Assembly: GCA_045563135.1 (NCBI GenBank)
Contig: JBJKUL010000002.1
Location: 1-64,000, forward strand
Direction: 5' to 3'
DNA: 64,000 nt
DNA from: Actinomarina sp002308095
GTDB taxonomy: Bacteria > Actinomycetota > Acidimicrobiia > Actinomarinales > Actinomarinaceae
Shown here: positions 51,889-60,339 of the stretch, one piece after another
How positions within the stretch are numbered: the stretch's first letter is position 1
How the letters are laid out: every line of letters begins with the position of its first letter
Position numbers and translations under genes: made by a program
The notes under the pieces: generated by a model
What the model was told of the DNA's origin: nothing
Seen by the model: the letters and a program-made list of their open reading frames with translations, nothing else
The model's database searches: none

Positions 51889-52659
51889 TTATTGATCGAT
51901 CTTTAAGCTTGACTCTAAAATAATATTTGTAGCATTACTAACAGCATCCAAGTAAGTATCTTTATTTAATGCTTCTTTTCTATTTTGGTCGCCATATATT
52001 ACGAGTAATGCCCCTGTTCTTACTCTTCGGTAATTCCCAACAACAAATAGTGCTGAGACTTCCATTTCAGAACATAAAACTCCACCACGAACCCATGCTT
52101 CCCATTTTTCATTTAGATCCGTAGAAACAGGCTTTGAGTCAGGGTCGTGCTGACCGTAAAAAGAGTCTTTCGTTTGAACAACACCGATATGATACGTACT
52201 TCCTTTATCTATAGCAGCTTGCTCAAGTGCAAAAATCATATCAGCTGAACCAACAGCTGGGTATTCAATTGGCATGTATTCTAATGATGTACCCTCTTGT
52301 CGGACTGCACCATTAGCAATTACTAAATCACCGACTCTGGTATGTTCTTGCATTGCGCCAGAAGTCCCAAGTCTTATCATTGTTTTCACGCCAATATTAG
52401 CCAATTCCTCAACTCCTATTGCTGTTGAAGGACAGCCCATTCCTGTAGACATGACACTTACTGGTCGACCTTTGTATGTTCCTGTATAGGTTTTATATTC
52501 TCTATTAAAAGCTATTTCTTTTGCATCATCAAAATGTCCTGCAATAAATTCCACTCTTCCGGGGTCACCCGGTAAAATAACAAAATCTGCTACATCACCA
52601 GGTTCTAGACCAATATGGTATTGTTTTTGTCCATCTAACATTGATTTTTTTTCTGTCAT
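51889..52659 (-). CDS. udp: Uridine phosphorylase (NP-I family)
   Basis: A 256-aa nucleoside phosphorylase. QYHIGLEPGDVADFVILPGDPGRVEFIAGHFDDAKEIAFNREYKTYTGTYKG is very characteristic; IRLGTSGAMQ and CSEMEVSALFVV (nucleoside-site Glu-Met-Glu) follow. It converts uridine and phosphate to uracil and ribose-1-phosphate. The start at 52659 is supported by a TATCAT element 7 nt upstream; a GTG at 52695 is less likely. Confidence 0.9.
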   Translation of the reverse strand: MTEKKSMLDGQKQYHIGLEPGDVADFVILPGDPGRVEFIAGHFDDAKEIAFNREYKTYTGTYKGRPVSVMSTGMGCPSTAIGVEELANIGVKTMIRLGTSGAMQEHTRVGDLVIANGAVRQEGTSLEYMPIEYPAVGSADMIFALEQAAIDKGSTYHIGVVQTKDSFYGQHDPDSKPVSTDLNEKWEAWVRGGVLCSEMEVSALFVVGNYRRVRTGALLVIYGDQNRKEALNKDTYLDAVSNATNIILESSLKIDQ

Positions 52660-52666
52660 GAATGAG

Positions 52667-52672
52667 ATGATA
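52667..52672 (-). promoter_or_regulatory. Leaderless-type -10 element (TATCAT) of the uridine phosphorylase gene
   Basis: Read on the minus strand, TATCAT ends 7 nt before the ATG at 52659; it is the same hexamer and spacing as at the Qng1-like gene. Confidence 0.45.
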
Positions 52673-52737
52673 TCAAATGATTTGTTAAAGGTCACTAAAA
52701 TTTTTTATAAATCTCTAGAAATTGCTGTTAAAAGTGA

Positions 52738-52743
52738 TAGTTT
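52738..52743 (+). promoter_or_regulatory. Leaderless-type -10 element (TAGTTT) of the P450 gene
   Basis: TAGTTT ends 6 nt before the ATG at 52750. Confidence 0.4.
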
Positions 52744-52749
52744 AATGAT

Positions 52750-53949
52750 ATGAATATTCCAGAAATTAATTTTCCCAACTTAGACCCAAATTTTATTGAA
52801 GATCCATACCCTCACTTAAAAACTCTTAGAGAGTCTTCTCCATTGCATAAAGATTTGAATAGTGACTTAGTGCTAGTAACTAGATTTGAGGATGTTAAAG
52901 GTGTTCAGACAAGTAAAGCTTTCTCATCATCCGAACCAGAAGATTCGAATACTTTCAAAAGAAGTAATGAAAGTTCGGAAAATTATCCTTATTTTTGGAA
53001 AACAGAGGAATTCTCATTACTGAATCTTGAGGGACAGTTGCATGGAGATCTTCGTGGGTTGGTCGCAAAAGCATTTTCAACAAGACAGGTACAGGAACTG
53101 AGGCCTTTTATGGAGACTAAATCTGAAGAACTTTTGAATAACTTAAGGGGTAATAGTTTTGATTTACTCGCTGATTACGCACAGCCATATTCAGTATCAG
53201 TGATAGGTAAATTACTTGGTGTGCCAGAAGAGCAGTATGACAATTTTTTAGATTGGTCAAACAAAATTGTAAAAATGTATGATTTGGAAGTTTCTAGTGA
53301 AAGTTCGGAGGAAGCAGAGCAAGCCGCAAAAGATTTTTACTATTACATCAGTGAGTTAATTGACATCAAGTCTAAGGACCCAGATGACGATATGATCTCA
53401 AGGCTGTCACAAGTTACGGAAAATAATCAAAAACTGACTAAAGATCAGATAATTTGTACTGTAATTTTACTATTGAATGCTGGACATGAAGCTACAGTAA
53501 ATACGATTGGAAACTCTATTGTGGCTCTCAACCAAAATAATATCTCAACTAAAAATCTGAATACTAGGTATGAGATTAAAAAAATTATTGAAGAATTGAT
53601 ACGTTGGGATAGTCCTCTTCAATTTTTTCAAAGATGGGTTTTGGAAGATACGTCTTTAGGTGGTTTTGATTTAAAAAAGAATTCTAAGATAGCTATTCTT
53701 TTAGGGTCAGCAAATAGAGACGAGTTAGCTTTTAAGAATGCTGAAATAATTAATTTTGAAAGAGACAATCTCAGTCATACAAGTTTTGGTGGCGGTGTAC
53801 ATTTTTGTCTAGGTGCACACTTGGCAAGATTGGAACTGGAAGTTTCTTTAACAAATTTATTTAAAAGTGAAATATTTCTTGTAGATAAACCAGTACGGAC
53901 TGGTGCATTCGGAATAAGAGGTTATAAAGAAATTACTGTAGTCTGTTAA
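52750..53949 (+). CDS. Cytochrome P450
   Basis: A 399-aa bacterial class I P450. The haem-ligand Cys353 is in FGGGVHFCLGAHLARLE, the I-helix oxygen motif is LLNAGHEATVNTIG near 232 (Gly-His-Glu-Ala-Thr) and the K-helix ExxR is EELIRWDSPL near 280. It is soluble and needs ferredoxin and a reductase, neither of which is in the window. The I-helix form resembles actinobacterial and proteobacterial biosynthetic or fatty-acid P450s. The substrate is unknown. Confidence 0.95.
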   Translation: MNIPEINFPNLDPNFIEDPYPHLKTLRESSPLHKDLNSDLVLVTRFEDVKGVQTSKAFSSSEPEDSNTFKRSNESSENYPYFWKTEEFSLLNLEGQLHGDLRGLVAKAFSTRQVQELRPFMETKSEELLNNLRGNSFDLLADYAQPYSVSVIGKLLGVPEEQYDNFLDWSNKIVKMYDLEVSSESSEEAEQAAKDFYYYISELIDIKSKDPDDDMISRLSQVTENNQKLTKDQIICTVILLLNAGHEATVNTIGNSIVALNQNNISTKNLNTRYEIKKIIEELIRWDSPLQFFQRWVLEDTSLGGFDLKKNSKIAILLGSANRDELAFKNAEIINFERDNLSHTSFGGGVHFCLGAHLARLELEVSLTNLFKSEIFLVDKPVRTGAFGIRGYKEITVVC

Positions 53950-54355
53950 TCTCGTCTAAAAGTTCTACAACATTAGATACGCTTGAGGTAAACATACCCT
54001 CTGTAAATAAATTTCTATACCTTCTCTCTTCAGCTGTAATTGCTAATACTGGTTTATTATTTGCATACATGAAACCAATCTCTGATGCTGTTCCTGAATC
54101 TATATCTTGACCAGTTACTAAAGCAACTATTAAATCAGCTGCTTTCAAGGCTTCAATATCAGTTTGAAAAATAATATCTTTAGTCGCCTGTGACATATCA
54201 TTATTTTTTAATTCTTCAGGGTCTATCCCAGTTTGATCTCTATGAGGCAAAAAACAATCGAAATTGGCACCTTCCAGAACTTCAGCTATATCTTCAAGGT
54301 ATTTTTTTTCATGTACATTAAATAATGGGCCTGCAATATATATCTTTTTAATCAT
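53933..54355 (-). CDS. Nucleoside 2-deoxyribosyltransferase-like protein
   Basis: A 140-aa protein of the deoxyribosyltransferase/PF05014 fold: KIYIAGPLFNVHEKKYLEDI at the start, DIEALKAADLIVALV near 67 and DSGTASEIGFMYANNKPVLAI near 84, with the Asp and the nucleophilic Glu of GTASEIG as in the family. Members swap bases between deoxyribonucleosides or hydrolyse nucleoside monophosphates. It fits the nucleoside-salvage neighbourhood. It overlaps the P450 gene by 17 bp. Confidence 0.85.
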   Translation of the reverse strand: MIKKIYIAGPLFNVHEKKYLEDIAEVLEGANFDCFLPHRDQTGIDPEELKNNDMSQATKDIIFQTDIEALKAADLIVALVTGQDIDSGTASEIGFMYANNKPVLAITAEERRYRNLFTEGMFTSSVSNVVELLDEINRLQ

Positions 54356-54361
54356 GCTTCT

Positions 54362-54367
54362 AAACTA
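54362..54367 (-). promoter_or_regulatory. Leaderless-type -10 element (TAGTTT) of the deoxyribosyltransferase-like gene
   Basis: Read on the minus strand, TAGTTT ends 6 nt before the ATG at 54355. Confidence 0.4.
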
Positions 54368-54433
54368 AAAGCTTTTCTCTGATTCAACAAGGTAAAAAAA
54401 TAGTATTTTTCTACCAATTATCTAAATAAGTCT

Positions 54434-54439
54434 TAAACT
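54434..54439 (+). promoter_or_regulatory. Leaderless-type -10 element (TAAACT) of the gene at 54446
   Basis: TAAACT ends 6 nt before the ATG at 54446, with a run of T between. Confidence 0.45.
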
Positions 54440-54445
54440 CTTTTT

Positions 54446-55612
54446 ATGAGTAATTCTAAAAAATATGGTATGAATACCAAAGCTATTCATACTGAAAAAA
54501 GAGTTAAGCTTCCAACAGGTGATGTAATGCCACCGATACACTTGTCTACAACCTTTGAAAACACTCAACCTGGTGAATACGAATACTTCTATGGAAGGAG
54601 TGGTAACCCAACTAGAGAACTATTTGAAAGAACCATGGCATCTCTTGAAGGTGTGGAGGATTTTGAATCTATGCACTCATTTGGAATGGCCTCAGGAATG
54701 GCTGCAGTAACACTAATTGGTGAGTTGGTTGAACCTGGTGAAAATGTTGTGATTACTCGAGATGTATACGGAGGCACTACTAGATTTTTTTCACAGGTAA
54801 TGACAAAAAGAGGTATTGAAGTAAACTTTTGTGATCTTTATGATGAAGAAAAACTAAATTCTCTCATCAATGAAAAGACAAAGCTGGTGTGGTTTGAGTC
54901 CCCCTCTAATCCAAGAATAAACATTTTTGATATTGCGAAATATGCAGATATAGTGCACAAAAGTAATGCCTATTTAGTTGCTGATGGTACATTTACCTCA
55001 CCATTTATAACAAGACACCTTGAGCATGGCGTAGATATTGTGTTTCATTCAACGACAAAATATATTGGTGGGCATAGTGACACCCTGGGTGGGGTTGTGA
55101 CAACAAATAATGAAAAGATCTGGGAAGTCTTGTTTGAATACCAGAAAACAAGTGGGGCAATTATGTCGCCATTCGATGCTTACCTCTGCCAAAGAGGTTT
55201 GTATACATTAGGACCTAGGCTTGGCATGCATTCTGCAAATGCACATAAGTTGGCTGAATACTTAGAAAATTCTGAGCATATTAAAGAAGTATTTTATCCA
55301 GGGCTAGAAAGTAATCCGCATTATTCAATAGCAGAAAAACAAATGGACATGTTTGGTGGAATGTTAAGTTTCAATGTTGAAGACCATATAAATCTCAAAT
55401 TATTTTGGGAAAATTTAGAACTTTTTAAATTAGCAGTAAGTTTAGGTGGAGTTGAATCGTTAATCGAATTACCTAGGCTAATGACTCATGATTCTGCTGA
55501 AGGAACGGAAGCATCAATTGATGATGATCTTGTACGTATCTCTGTGGGGCTAGAAAATACAGAAGACCTTATAGGTGATTTAGAGTCCGCATTAAATGCT
55601 GCAAAGAAATAA
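54446..55612 (+). CDS. Cys/Met metabolism PLP-dependent enzyme (cystathionine gamma-synthase/lyase type)
   Basis: A 388-aa PLP enzyme. The cofactor Lys205 is in FHSTTKYIGGHSDTLGG; YGRSGNPTR near 49 binds PLP phosphate from the neighbouring subunit, and ESPSNPRINIFDI near 151 is conserved. It could be cystathionine gamma-synthase, gamma-lyase or methionine gamma-lyase; the sequence does not separate them. The usual D-N-T loop after the PLP-pairing Asp reads D180-G-T here, which is uncommon. The end overlaps the ceramidase-like gene by 17 bp. Confidence 0.9.
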   Translation: MSNSKKYGMNTKAIHTEKRVKLPTGDVMPPIHLSTTFENTQPGEYEYFYGRSGNPTRELFERTMASLEGVEDFESMHSFGMASGMAAVTLIGELVEPGENVVITRDVYGGTTRFFSQVMTKRGIEVNFCDLYDEEKLNSLINEKTKLVWFESPSNPRINIFDIAKYADIVHKSNAYLVADGTFTSPFITRHLEHGVDIVFHSTTKYIGGHSDTLGGVVTTNNEKIWEVLFEYQKTSGAIMSPFDAYLCQRGLYTLGPRLGMHSANAHKLAEYLENSEHIKEVFYPGLESNPHYSIAEKQMDMFGGMLSFNVEDHINLKLFWENLELFKLAVSLGGVESLIELPRLMTHDSAEGTEASIDDDLVRISVGLENTEDLIGDLESALNAAKK

Positions 55613-56558
55613 ACTTAATCCTTTCTCGCTAGCTTTAATAAGTATTTTCACTACATTTTTATTATTTGTACTCTTTGGTTATAACGGCTGGGGACCAGCA
55701 GCAGAAAATGAACAAGCCATTGGCGAGATTTCAAGATGGTGTGAACGTGTAAGTAGTGGGTTTTTTAGAGAGCCCGCAAATACCTTAGGAAACTTAGGAT
55801 TTGTTGTCGTCGGTTTATATATGTTTTTTAGACTCTCTAAAGATGCCACAGAAGGAAATCCTCCATTATTTGGATCTTTTAAGATTGCACTTCTATATGC
55901 GTCTGCATCAACTTTTTTAGGACCAGCTTCAATGGCAATGCATGGGACACATACGAGATTTGGTGCTTGGCTAGATAATGTATCGATGATTTCTTATGTC
56001 CTGATTTTATGGATTTATAATCTTAATACACTTAGAAAATCTACCCGTTCACAGACATTCTTTATTCCATACTTTTTTCTTCTCACTTATTATGCTTACA
56101 GCTACTGGTTTATTGACAGCGGGCTAGGAATTGGTCTAGATTTATTTGAACTTAGTATTGGATTGTGGATTGCGACTGAGGTAATAGTAAAACTTCCAAA
56201 CATATATGGAAGACTTCTTTCTGGTTTAACTGTTTTATTAACCCAAGAACTTTTTGGAAGTCCTGTAGTCGAATCTTTACAAAACTTTCAGGAAAATTGG
56301 GAAATACTTTTTTATTTCATGCCGGCATTTATTCCAAACCTCGATAGGGGAACTCAGAGAAAATACACTCCTTGGTTTTTTATTGGAGTGGCATCTTTCT
56401 TTGGAGCCTTGCTAATTTGGGAAACTGGTGTTCCAGAACATCCATGGTGTGAACCAGATTCGTGGCTACAAGCACATATGATCTGGCATTTACTTTGTGC
56501 CGTTGCGACCTTGAGTTTCTTTAATTTTTTTAGAACTGAAAAATCTATTAAGGCCTAA
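55596..56558 (+). CDS. CREST-type membrane hydrolase (alkaline ceramidase-like)
   Basis: A 320-aa membrane protein with about eight helices and the zinc-site signature of the CREST superfamily: WCERVSSGFFREPANTLGNLGF near 47 (Glu and Asn), SMAMHGTHTRFGAWLDNVSMI near 110 (Ser, His, Asp) and AHMIWHLL near 301 (H-x3-H). Alkaline ceramidases of this group hydrolyse N-acyl amide lipids. It is translationally coupled to the PLP enzyme upstream and convergent with a penicillin-acylase-type amidase, so two hydrolases of acyl amides are neighbours. The real substrate in this organism is unknown. Confidence 0.78.
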   Translation: MLQRNKLNPFSLALISIFTTFLLFVLFGYNGWGPAAENEQAIGEISRWCERVSSGFFREPANTLGNLGFVVVGLYMFFRLSKDATEGNPPLFGSFKIALLYASASTFLGPASMAMHGTHTRFGAWLDNVSMISYVLILWIYNLNTLRKSTRSQTFFIPYFFLLTYYAYSYWFIDSGLGIGLDLFELSIGLWIATEVIVKLPNIYGRLLSGLTVLLTQELFGSPVVESLQNFQENWEILFYFMPAFIPNLDRGTQRKYTPWFFIGVASFFGALLIWETGVPEHPWCEPDSWLQAHMIWHLLCAVATLSFFNFFRTEKSIKA

Positions 56559-59073
56559 GGTACATTAAATCTTTTTGGTTTAATTCAACTAGTTCTCGTG
56601 AAAAATAATTTGTATACATATCATTTTCTATCCAGTTATCAACTTGGTCATCATAGTACTTAGACATGACATGACCAGATTGTCCTGATGGAAGTACAGT
56701 TCTTGAATTATCTAAGTTACTCAGATCAACAACCATTCTCATAGAAGGGTAACTCCCTATTGTAAAATCATCTCCAAAACCCCAGTCTGTTGAGTTTATG
56801 GCAAAATTAGATCCGCTTGTTTCAACAGGGCCAATATTTACTAAACCTGTGAGTATAGGGATTCCTGCTTCTCCTAGTAAGTTTGTTGGATAAGTAATAG
56901 TATGTATTTTTCCCCACTCCCAATCTTTGCTATCTGAGGAATCAAAAATCTCAACTATTGCCTTATCAGAAATATTTAGTGTTCTTTCTAAGATGTCAGT
57001 TAAGTTCTCCTTACCTGATGTGTTCACATCATCCCATATAATATGATTAGGGTCTTTAAGCAGTGTTCTAAATATTTCAGATGTTGAATCAGAGTTACCT
57101 GGTTGAAGTGATATCTCATTACCAGCATTGTCGAAGACCACTAATTCTTCAAAAGTTTGTTCAGCTAAAGTTTTATAAAATACTGCCCAAGCTGCTGCTC
57201 CTGTAGACTCTTTGTTCATTTCAAACTTTTCTTCACTTATAGCCCACTCTTTAAGTTCGGTCAGTACTTGTGAGTCAATATACACATTATTAAAAACATA
57301 GGGTAAAACATAAGCGGCTGAGTAGTCAAAGTTATTAATTTGCATAGTCTGCATATCATCTATTGAGATCTTATCTGCCATATACTGATTAATAACTCTT
57401 TCTATAGCTTTAGCTCTATAACCTCTTGAGTAGTAATTTGGCCATGGTTGTTCTGGATGAACTGACTGGTTTGCAGTGATAATATATCCCGATGATGGAT
57501 TTAATGTATACGGTAAATCTTCAAAAGCAACAAATCCCTGCCAATCATTTTCGCTTAACCAACCTTCTATTGGCAAATCTCCCAACAAACCTTCTCTTCT
57601 AATTGGTAATTTTCCAGGTGATTGATATGCGATATTGCCATCTCTATCTGCGTACAGTAAATTTTGAGCAGGAACGTGGAACTTCTTAGTTGCCTCTCTA
57701 AATTCTTCCCAGTTTGATGCATAGTTGAAATCTCTAATTCCTACGAAAGTTTTTCCTGGAGTTAAAGCTGACCATGAAAGGGAGACTGCAAAATCATCAG
57801 GCAAGCTAATCCTTGCTTCTTCTCTAAAAGTACTTTCTCCGTCTTCGGAAGTTAGATTTATTGGGAAACTTCTATCTGAAACAATTGGCCCATGGTGTGT
57901 TTCTCTTACTTCAATCACTATTGGTTCCGAACCTGCAACCTCGATTATTTCAGTTGTTCTCTCTATATCCACCCAGACATCATCAACTTGGTATTGATTT
58001 TCATTTCCAGGATTAATTTTTTCAATAAATAAGTCTTGTACGTCTGGACCCATATTTGTAAATCCCCATGCAATATCACTGTTGTAGCCAATAATCACAT
58101 AAGGTGAACCAGCAAATGAAAATCCAACTGAATCTAATTCACAATCACGGTTTTTAGGGAAGCAGTGTAAACCATTTTCATACCAGATTGCAGGAAGTTG
58201 TACTGATAAATGAGGGTCGTTGGCCAAGAGAGGCATTCCTGTATCTGTATGGTTACCATCTACTACCCATGAATTAGACCCTAGTGACTGGTTAGTCTGC
58301 ATATCTTTTGTTACATATTTAATAAAAAAGGACTGAGTCATCTGTTGGAAATTTTTTGGGTTTCCAATAGAGGCAAAAGAGCCTTTCCCTTCCCACTCTT
58401 CAACTATATATGGATGTTCATCTGGGAATGGTGGAACAAGTAAATCTGCTATCTCTGGGGTTAATGCATTGTATGTTTTTGAGTTTGAAATCTCTGATCT
58501 ATAATTCCCGTTCAAATCATAAGCCATCATTTTCGCCCAGGCTAATGGATAGTGTGGTTTGTAGGTATCTACCACGTAGTCTGGGTTTAAAAACTGAAGT
58601 ACAAAATGCTCAAGACTTAATCTGTTTTGTGGTCTTGATTCAATATAAGCATTAATTCCAGCGGTATAGTTTATTAGGTCATTCTTGAATTCAGGCTCTA
58701 GGTTTTCATACTCCTCAAGAGCAACTTTATGAAAACCAAATGTCCTAAATAATAAATCTGCACCAACACCAGGTTCTCCAATTAAAGATGCTAAACGACC
58801 TGTACTTAGATGGCTCCAAAATTCTAGTTGCCAAAATCTATCTTGAGCGTGTACATATCCTTGGGCAAAAAGTATGTCGTCAACATTAGTTCCATATATA
58901 TGCGGTATCCCTCTTTCATCTCTAATCACTTCGACAAAATCAGTTAAAGGTAGACCTGTGACATCAATCTCATGGTCAGGAAGAGGCATTCTAAAAATTA
59001 CTATCCCCGCAATTATTACAATTGCCTGTAAGCCTATGAGTGTAACAATCACCCATTTAAGAAATTTTTTCAT
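56548..59073 (-). CDS. Penicillin/acylhomoserine-lactone acylase family protein
   Basis: An 841-aa Ntn-hydrolase precursor. A signal/anchor helix (residues 5-28) directs export. The alpha-subunit part has VEVIRDERGIPHIYG and AQGYVHAQDRFWQLEFW; the spacer ends before the new N-terminal nucleophile Ser266 in LGSNSWVVDG, followed by PLLANDPHLSVQLPAIWYE and AWGFTNMGPDVQDLF. The enzyme self-cleaves and hydrolyses N-acyl amides outside the cytoplasm (penicillins, acylhomoserine lactones, lipopeptides or acylated amino acids). The length is normal. Confidence 0.93.
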   Translation of the reverse strand: MKKFLKWVIVTLIGLQAIVIIAGIVIFRMPLPDHEIDVTGLPLTDFVEVIRDERGIPHIYGTNVDDILFAQGYVHAQDRFWQLEFWSHLSTGRLASLIGEPGVGADLLFRTFGFHKVALEEYENLEPEFKNDLINYTAGINAYIESRPQNRLSLEHFVLQFLNPDYVVDTYKPHYPLAWAKMMAYDLNGNYRSEISNSKTYNALTPEIADLLVPPFPDEHPYIVEEWEGKGSFASIGNPKNFQQMTQSFFIKYVTKDMQTNQSLGSNSWVVDGNHTDTGMPLLANDPHLSVQLPAIWYENGLHCFPKNRDCELDSVGFSFAGSPYVIIGYNSDIAWGFTNMGPDVQDLFIEKINPGNENQYQVDDVWVDIERTTEIIEVAGSEPIVIEVRETHHGPIVSDRSFPINLTSEDGESTFREEARISLPDDFAVSLSWSALTPGKTFVGIRDFNYASNWEEFREATKKFHVPAQNLLYADRDGNIAYQSPGKLPIRREGLLGDLPIEGWLSENDWQGFVAFEDLPYTLNPSSGYIITANQSVHPEQPWPNYYSRGYRAKAIERVINQYMADKISIDDMQTMQINNFDYSAAYVLPYVFNNVYIDSQVLTELKEWAISEEKFEMNKESTGAAAWAVFYKTLAEQTFEELVVFDNAGNEISLQPGNSDSTSEIFRTLLKDPNHIIWDDVNTSGKENLTDILERTLNISDKAIVEIFDSSDSKDWEWGKIHTITYPTNLLGEAGIPILTGLVNIGPVETSGSNFAINSTDWGFGDDFTIGSYPSMRMVVDLSNLDNSRTVLPSGQSGHVMSKYYDDQVDNWIENDMYTNYFSRELVELNQKDLMYLRP

Positions 59074-59100
59074 GTGTCCTCTTTTCTGTTAGATTAGGCC

Positions 59101-59505
59101 TCATAAGCTAAGGTTGTCTATCCAGTTTGATATTTCTTGTACTGTATTTTTATAAACCTCTAAAGCATGCTCATCAGAATCATAAGAAGACCTACTGGGA
59201 TCAACGAAAGAATTATGTATTCTATTTTTAGCATTTGGAAAAACGGGACAGGTTTCTTGCGCTGAATTACAGACAGTAAGTACGTAATCAAACTCCTTAT
59301 GGATGAAGTCATTAACTAATTTTGGATACTGTTTACTGATGTCGTAACCAACTTCAGCCATTGCTTGAACTGCGTAAGGGTTCACTTGTGTTTCTGGATG
59401 TGTTCCTGCTGAGTAAATTTCAGCTTCTGGGTACTTACTTTTAAGTAAACCCTCTGCAATTTGTGATCTACAAGTGTTTCCGGTACAAATTACGATTATT
59501 TTCAT
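59101..59505 (-). CDS. arsC: Arsenate reductase / low-molecular-weight phosphatase family
   Basis: A 134-aa protein with the PTP loop C7-TGNTC-R13 S in IVICTGNTCRSQIAEGLL; downstream cysteines at VCNSAQETCPVFP form the redox relay typical of thioredoxin-coupled ArsC, and DPSRSSYDS supplies the general-acid Asp. It reduces arsenate to arsenite in the cytoplasm. No arsenite exporter gene is adjacent, so a phosphatase role remains possible. Confidence 0.88.
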   Translation of the reverse strand: MKIIVICTGNTCRSQIAEGLLKSKYPEAEIYSAGTHPETQVNPYAVQAMAEVGYDISKQYPKLVNDFIHKEFDYVLTVCNSAQETCPVFPNAKNRIHNSFVDPSRSSYDSDEHALEVYKNTVQEISNWIDNLSL

Positions 59506-59511
59506 AAATAT

Positions 59512-59517
59512 ATTCTA
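59512..59517 (-). promoter_or_regulatory. Leaderless-type -10 element (TAGAAT) of arsC
   Basis: Read on the minus strand, TAGAAT ends 6 nt before the ATG at 59505. The whole divergent spacer is only 34 bp. Confidence 0.45.
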
Positions 59518-59527
59518 TTCAAATTGG

Positions 59528-59533
59528 TACCCT
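59528..59533 (+). promoter_or_regulatory. Leaderless-type -10 element (TACCCT) of the gene at 59540
   Basis: TACCCT ends 6 nt before the ATG at 59540 and fixes this start rather than 59474. Confidence 0.4.
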
Positions 59534-59539
59534 AATCAT

Positions 59540-59836
59540 ATGGATTCACAAGCAAGTAAAGAAAAACGATTCGTCTCAACAATAGAAAAAGTTGTTATGT
59601 ATGTCATGTATGCAGTTTTTGGTGTTATCAATGGGGCAATTATTTTTAGTGGCGATTATGAAGCACTTTTCGTGATGGTCCCCATCACCGTCTTCTCTTT
59701 AGGGGTAACCAAATGGGGAATGAAGTGGCAAAATGAAAGATATGTTCGCTCTGCAGAGAATCAAGACGATATAGGGGATTTAAAGACTACAATTAACGAC
59801 TTAGAAAGACGAATATCCGAACTGGAGGAAAAATGA
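59540..59836 (+). CDS. Small membrane protein with C-terminal coiled coil
   Basis: A 98-aa protein with two hydrophobic helices (about 12-36 and 38-58) and a charged C-terminal helix with heptad spacing (DDIGDLKTTINDLERRISELEEK). No family is recognised. It overlaps the DinB-like gene by 4 bp. Confidence 0.6.
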   Translation: MDSQASKEKRFVSTIEKVVMYVMYAVFGVINGAIIFSGDYEALFVMVPITVFSLGVTKWGMKWQNERYVRSAENQDDIGDLKTTINDLERRISELEEK

Positions 59837-60318
59837 TATCACTAGAGTTAATGGCAAACCATATGGCATGGGCTAACCAAGAAATTTACAAAGAAGTGCA
59901 AAAGTTAGATGATAAAGTTCTGGACTATTATGTTGTCGACCCTGATTGGACTGTTAAAACAATCATGATTCACATCGCAGGAGCTGCACACTTATATGGG
60001 CAGAGATTAAATGGTGATCCTTTTTCCCGTTTTGAATTAAAAAACACTGAAGGTTCAGAAATGATAGATGAGCTTCTTACAGAACTTAACAGAATCGATA
60101 AAAGCTTAATAGAAAATGTTGATAGGGAAGATGGGGAGTTTACCTACACAACTTCAAAAGGTGAACAAACTGCAAAAGTCTCCGAGGTTCTCTCTCAGAT
60201 GATTTTTCACGCAGGCGAGCACAGAGCACAGATTGTTGCTGCGTTAGATAAGCATAATGAAAGATCTATTAATTTAGATAACTATTCAGTTTGGGGTTAT
60301 ACCAAAAGTTTGAGTTAA
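59833..60318 (+). CDS. DinB-family protein
   Basis: A 161-aa four-helix-bundle protein of the DinB/YfiT group. The three metal-ligand histidines appear in LMANHMAWANQEIY (near residue 7), IMIHIAGAAHLY (near 45) and IFHAGEHRAQIV (near 125). Such proteins are often thiol-S-transferases using mycothiol or bacillithiol. It is coupled to the small membrane protein upstream. Confidence 0.82.
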   Translation: MISLELMANHMAWANQEIYKEVQKLDDKVLDYYVVDPDWTVKTIMIHIAGAAHLYGQRLNGDPFSRFELKNTEGSEMIDELLTELNRIDKSLIENVDREDGEFTYTTSKGEQTAKVSEVLSQMIFHAGEHRAQIVAALDKHNERSINLDNYSVWGYTKSLS

Positions 60319-60339
60319 TGAAGAAAAGTTAGTATTGAT

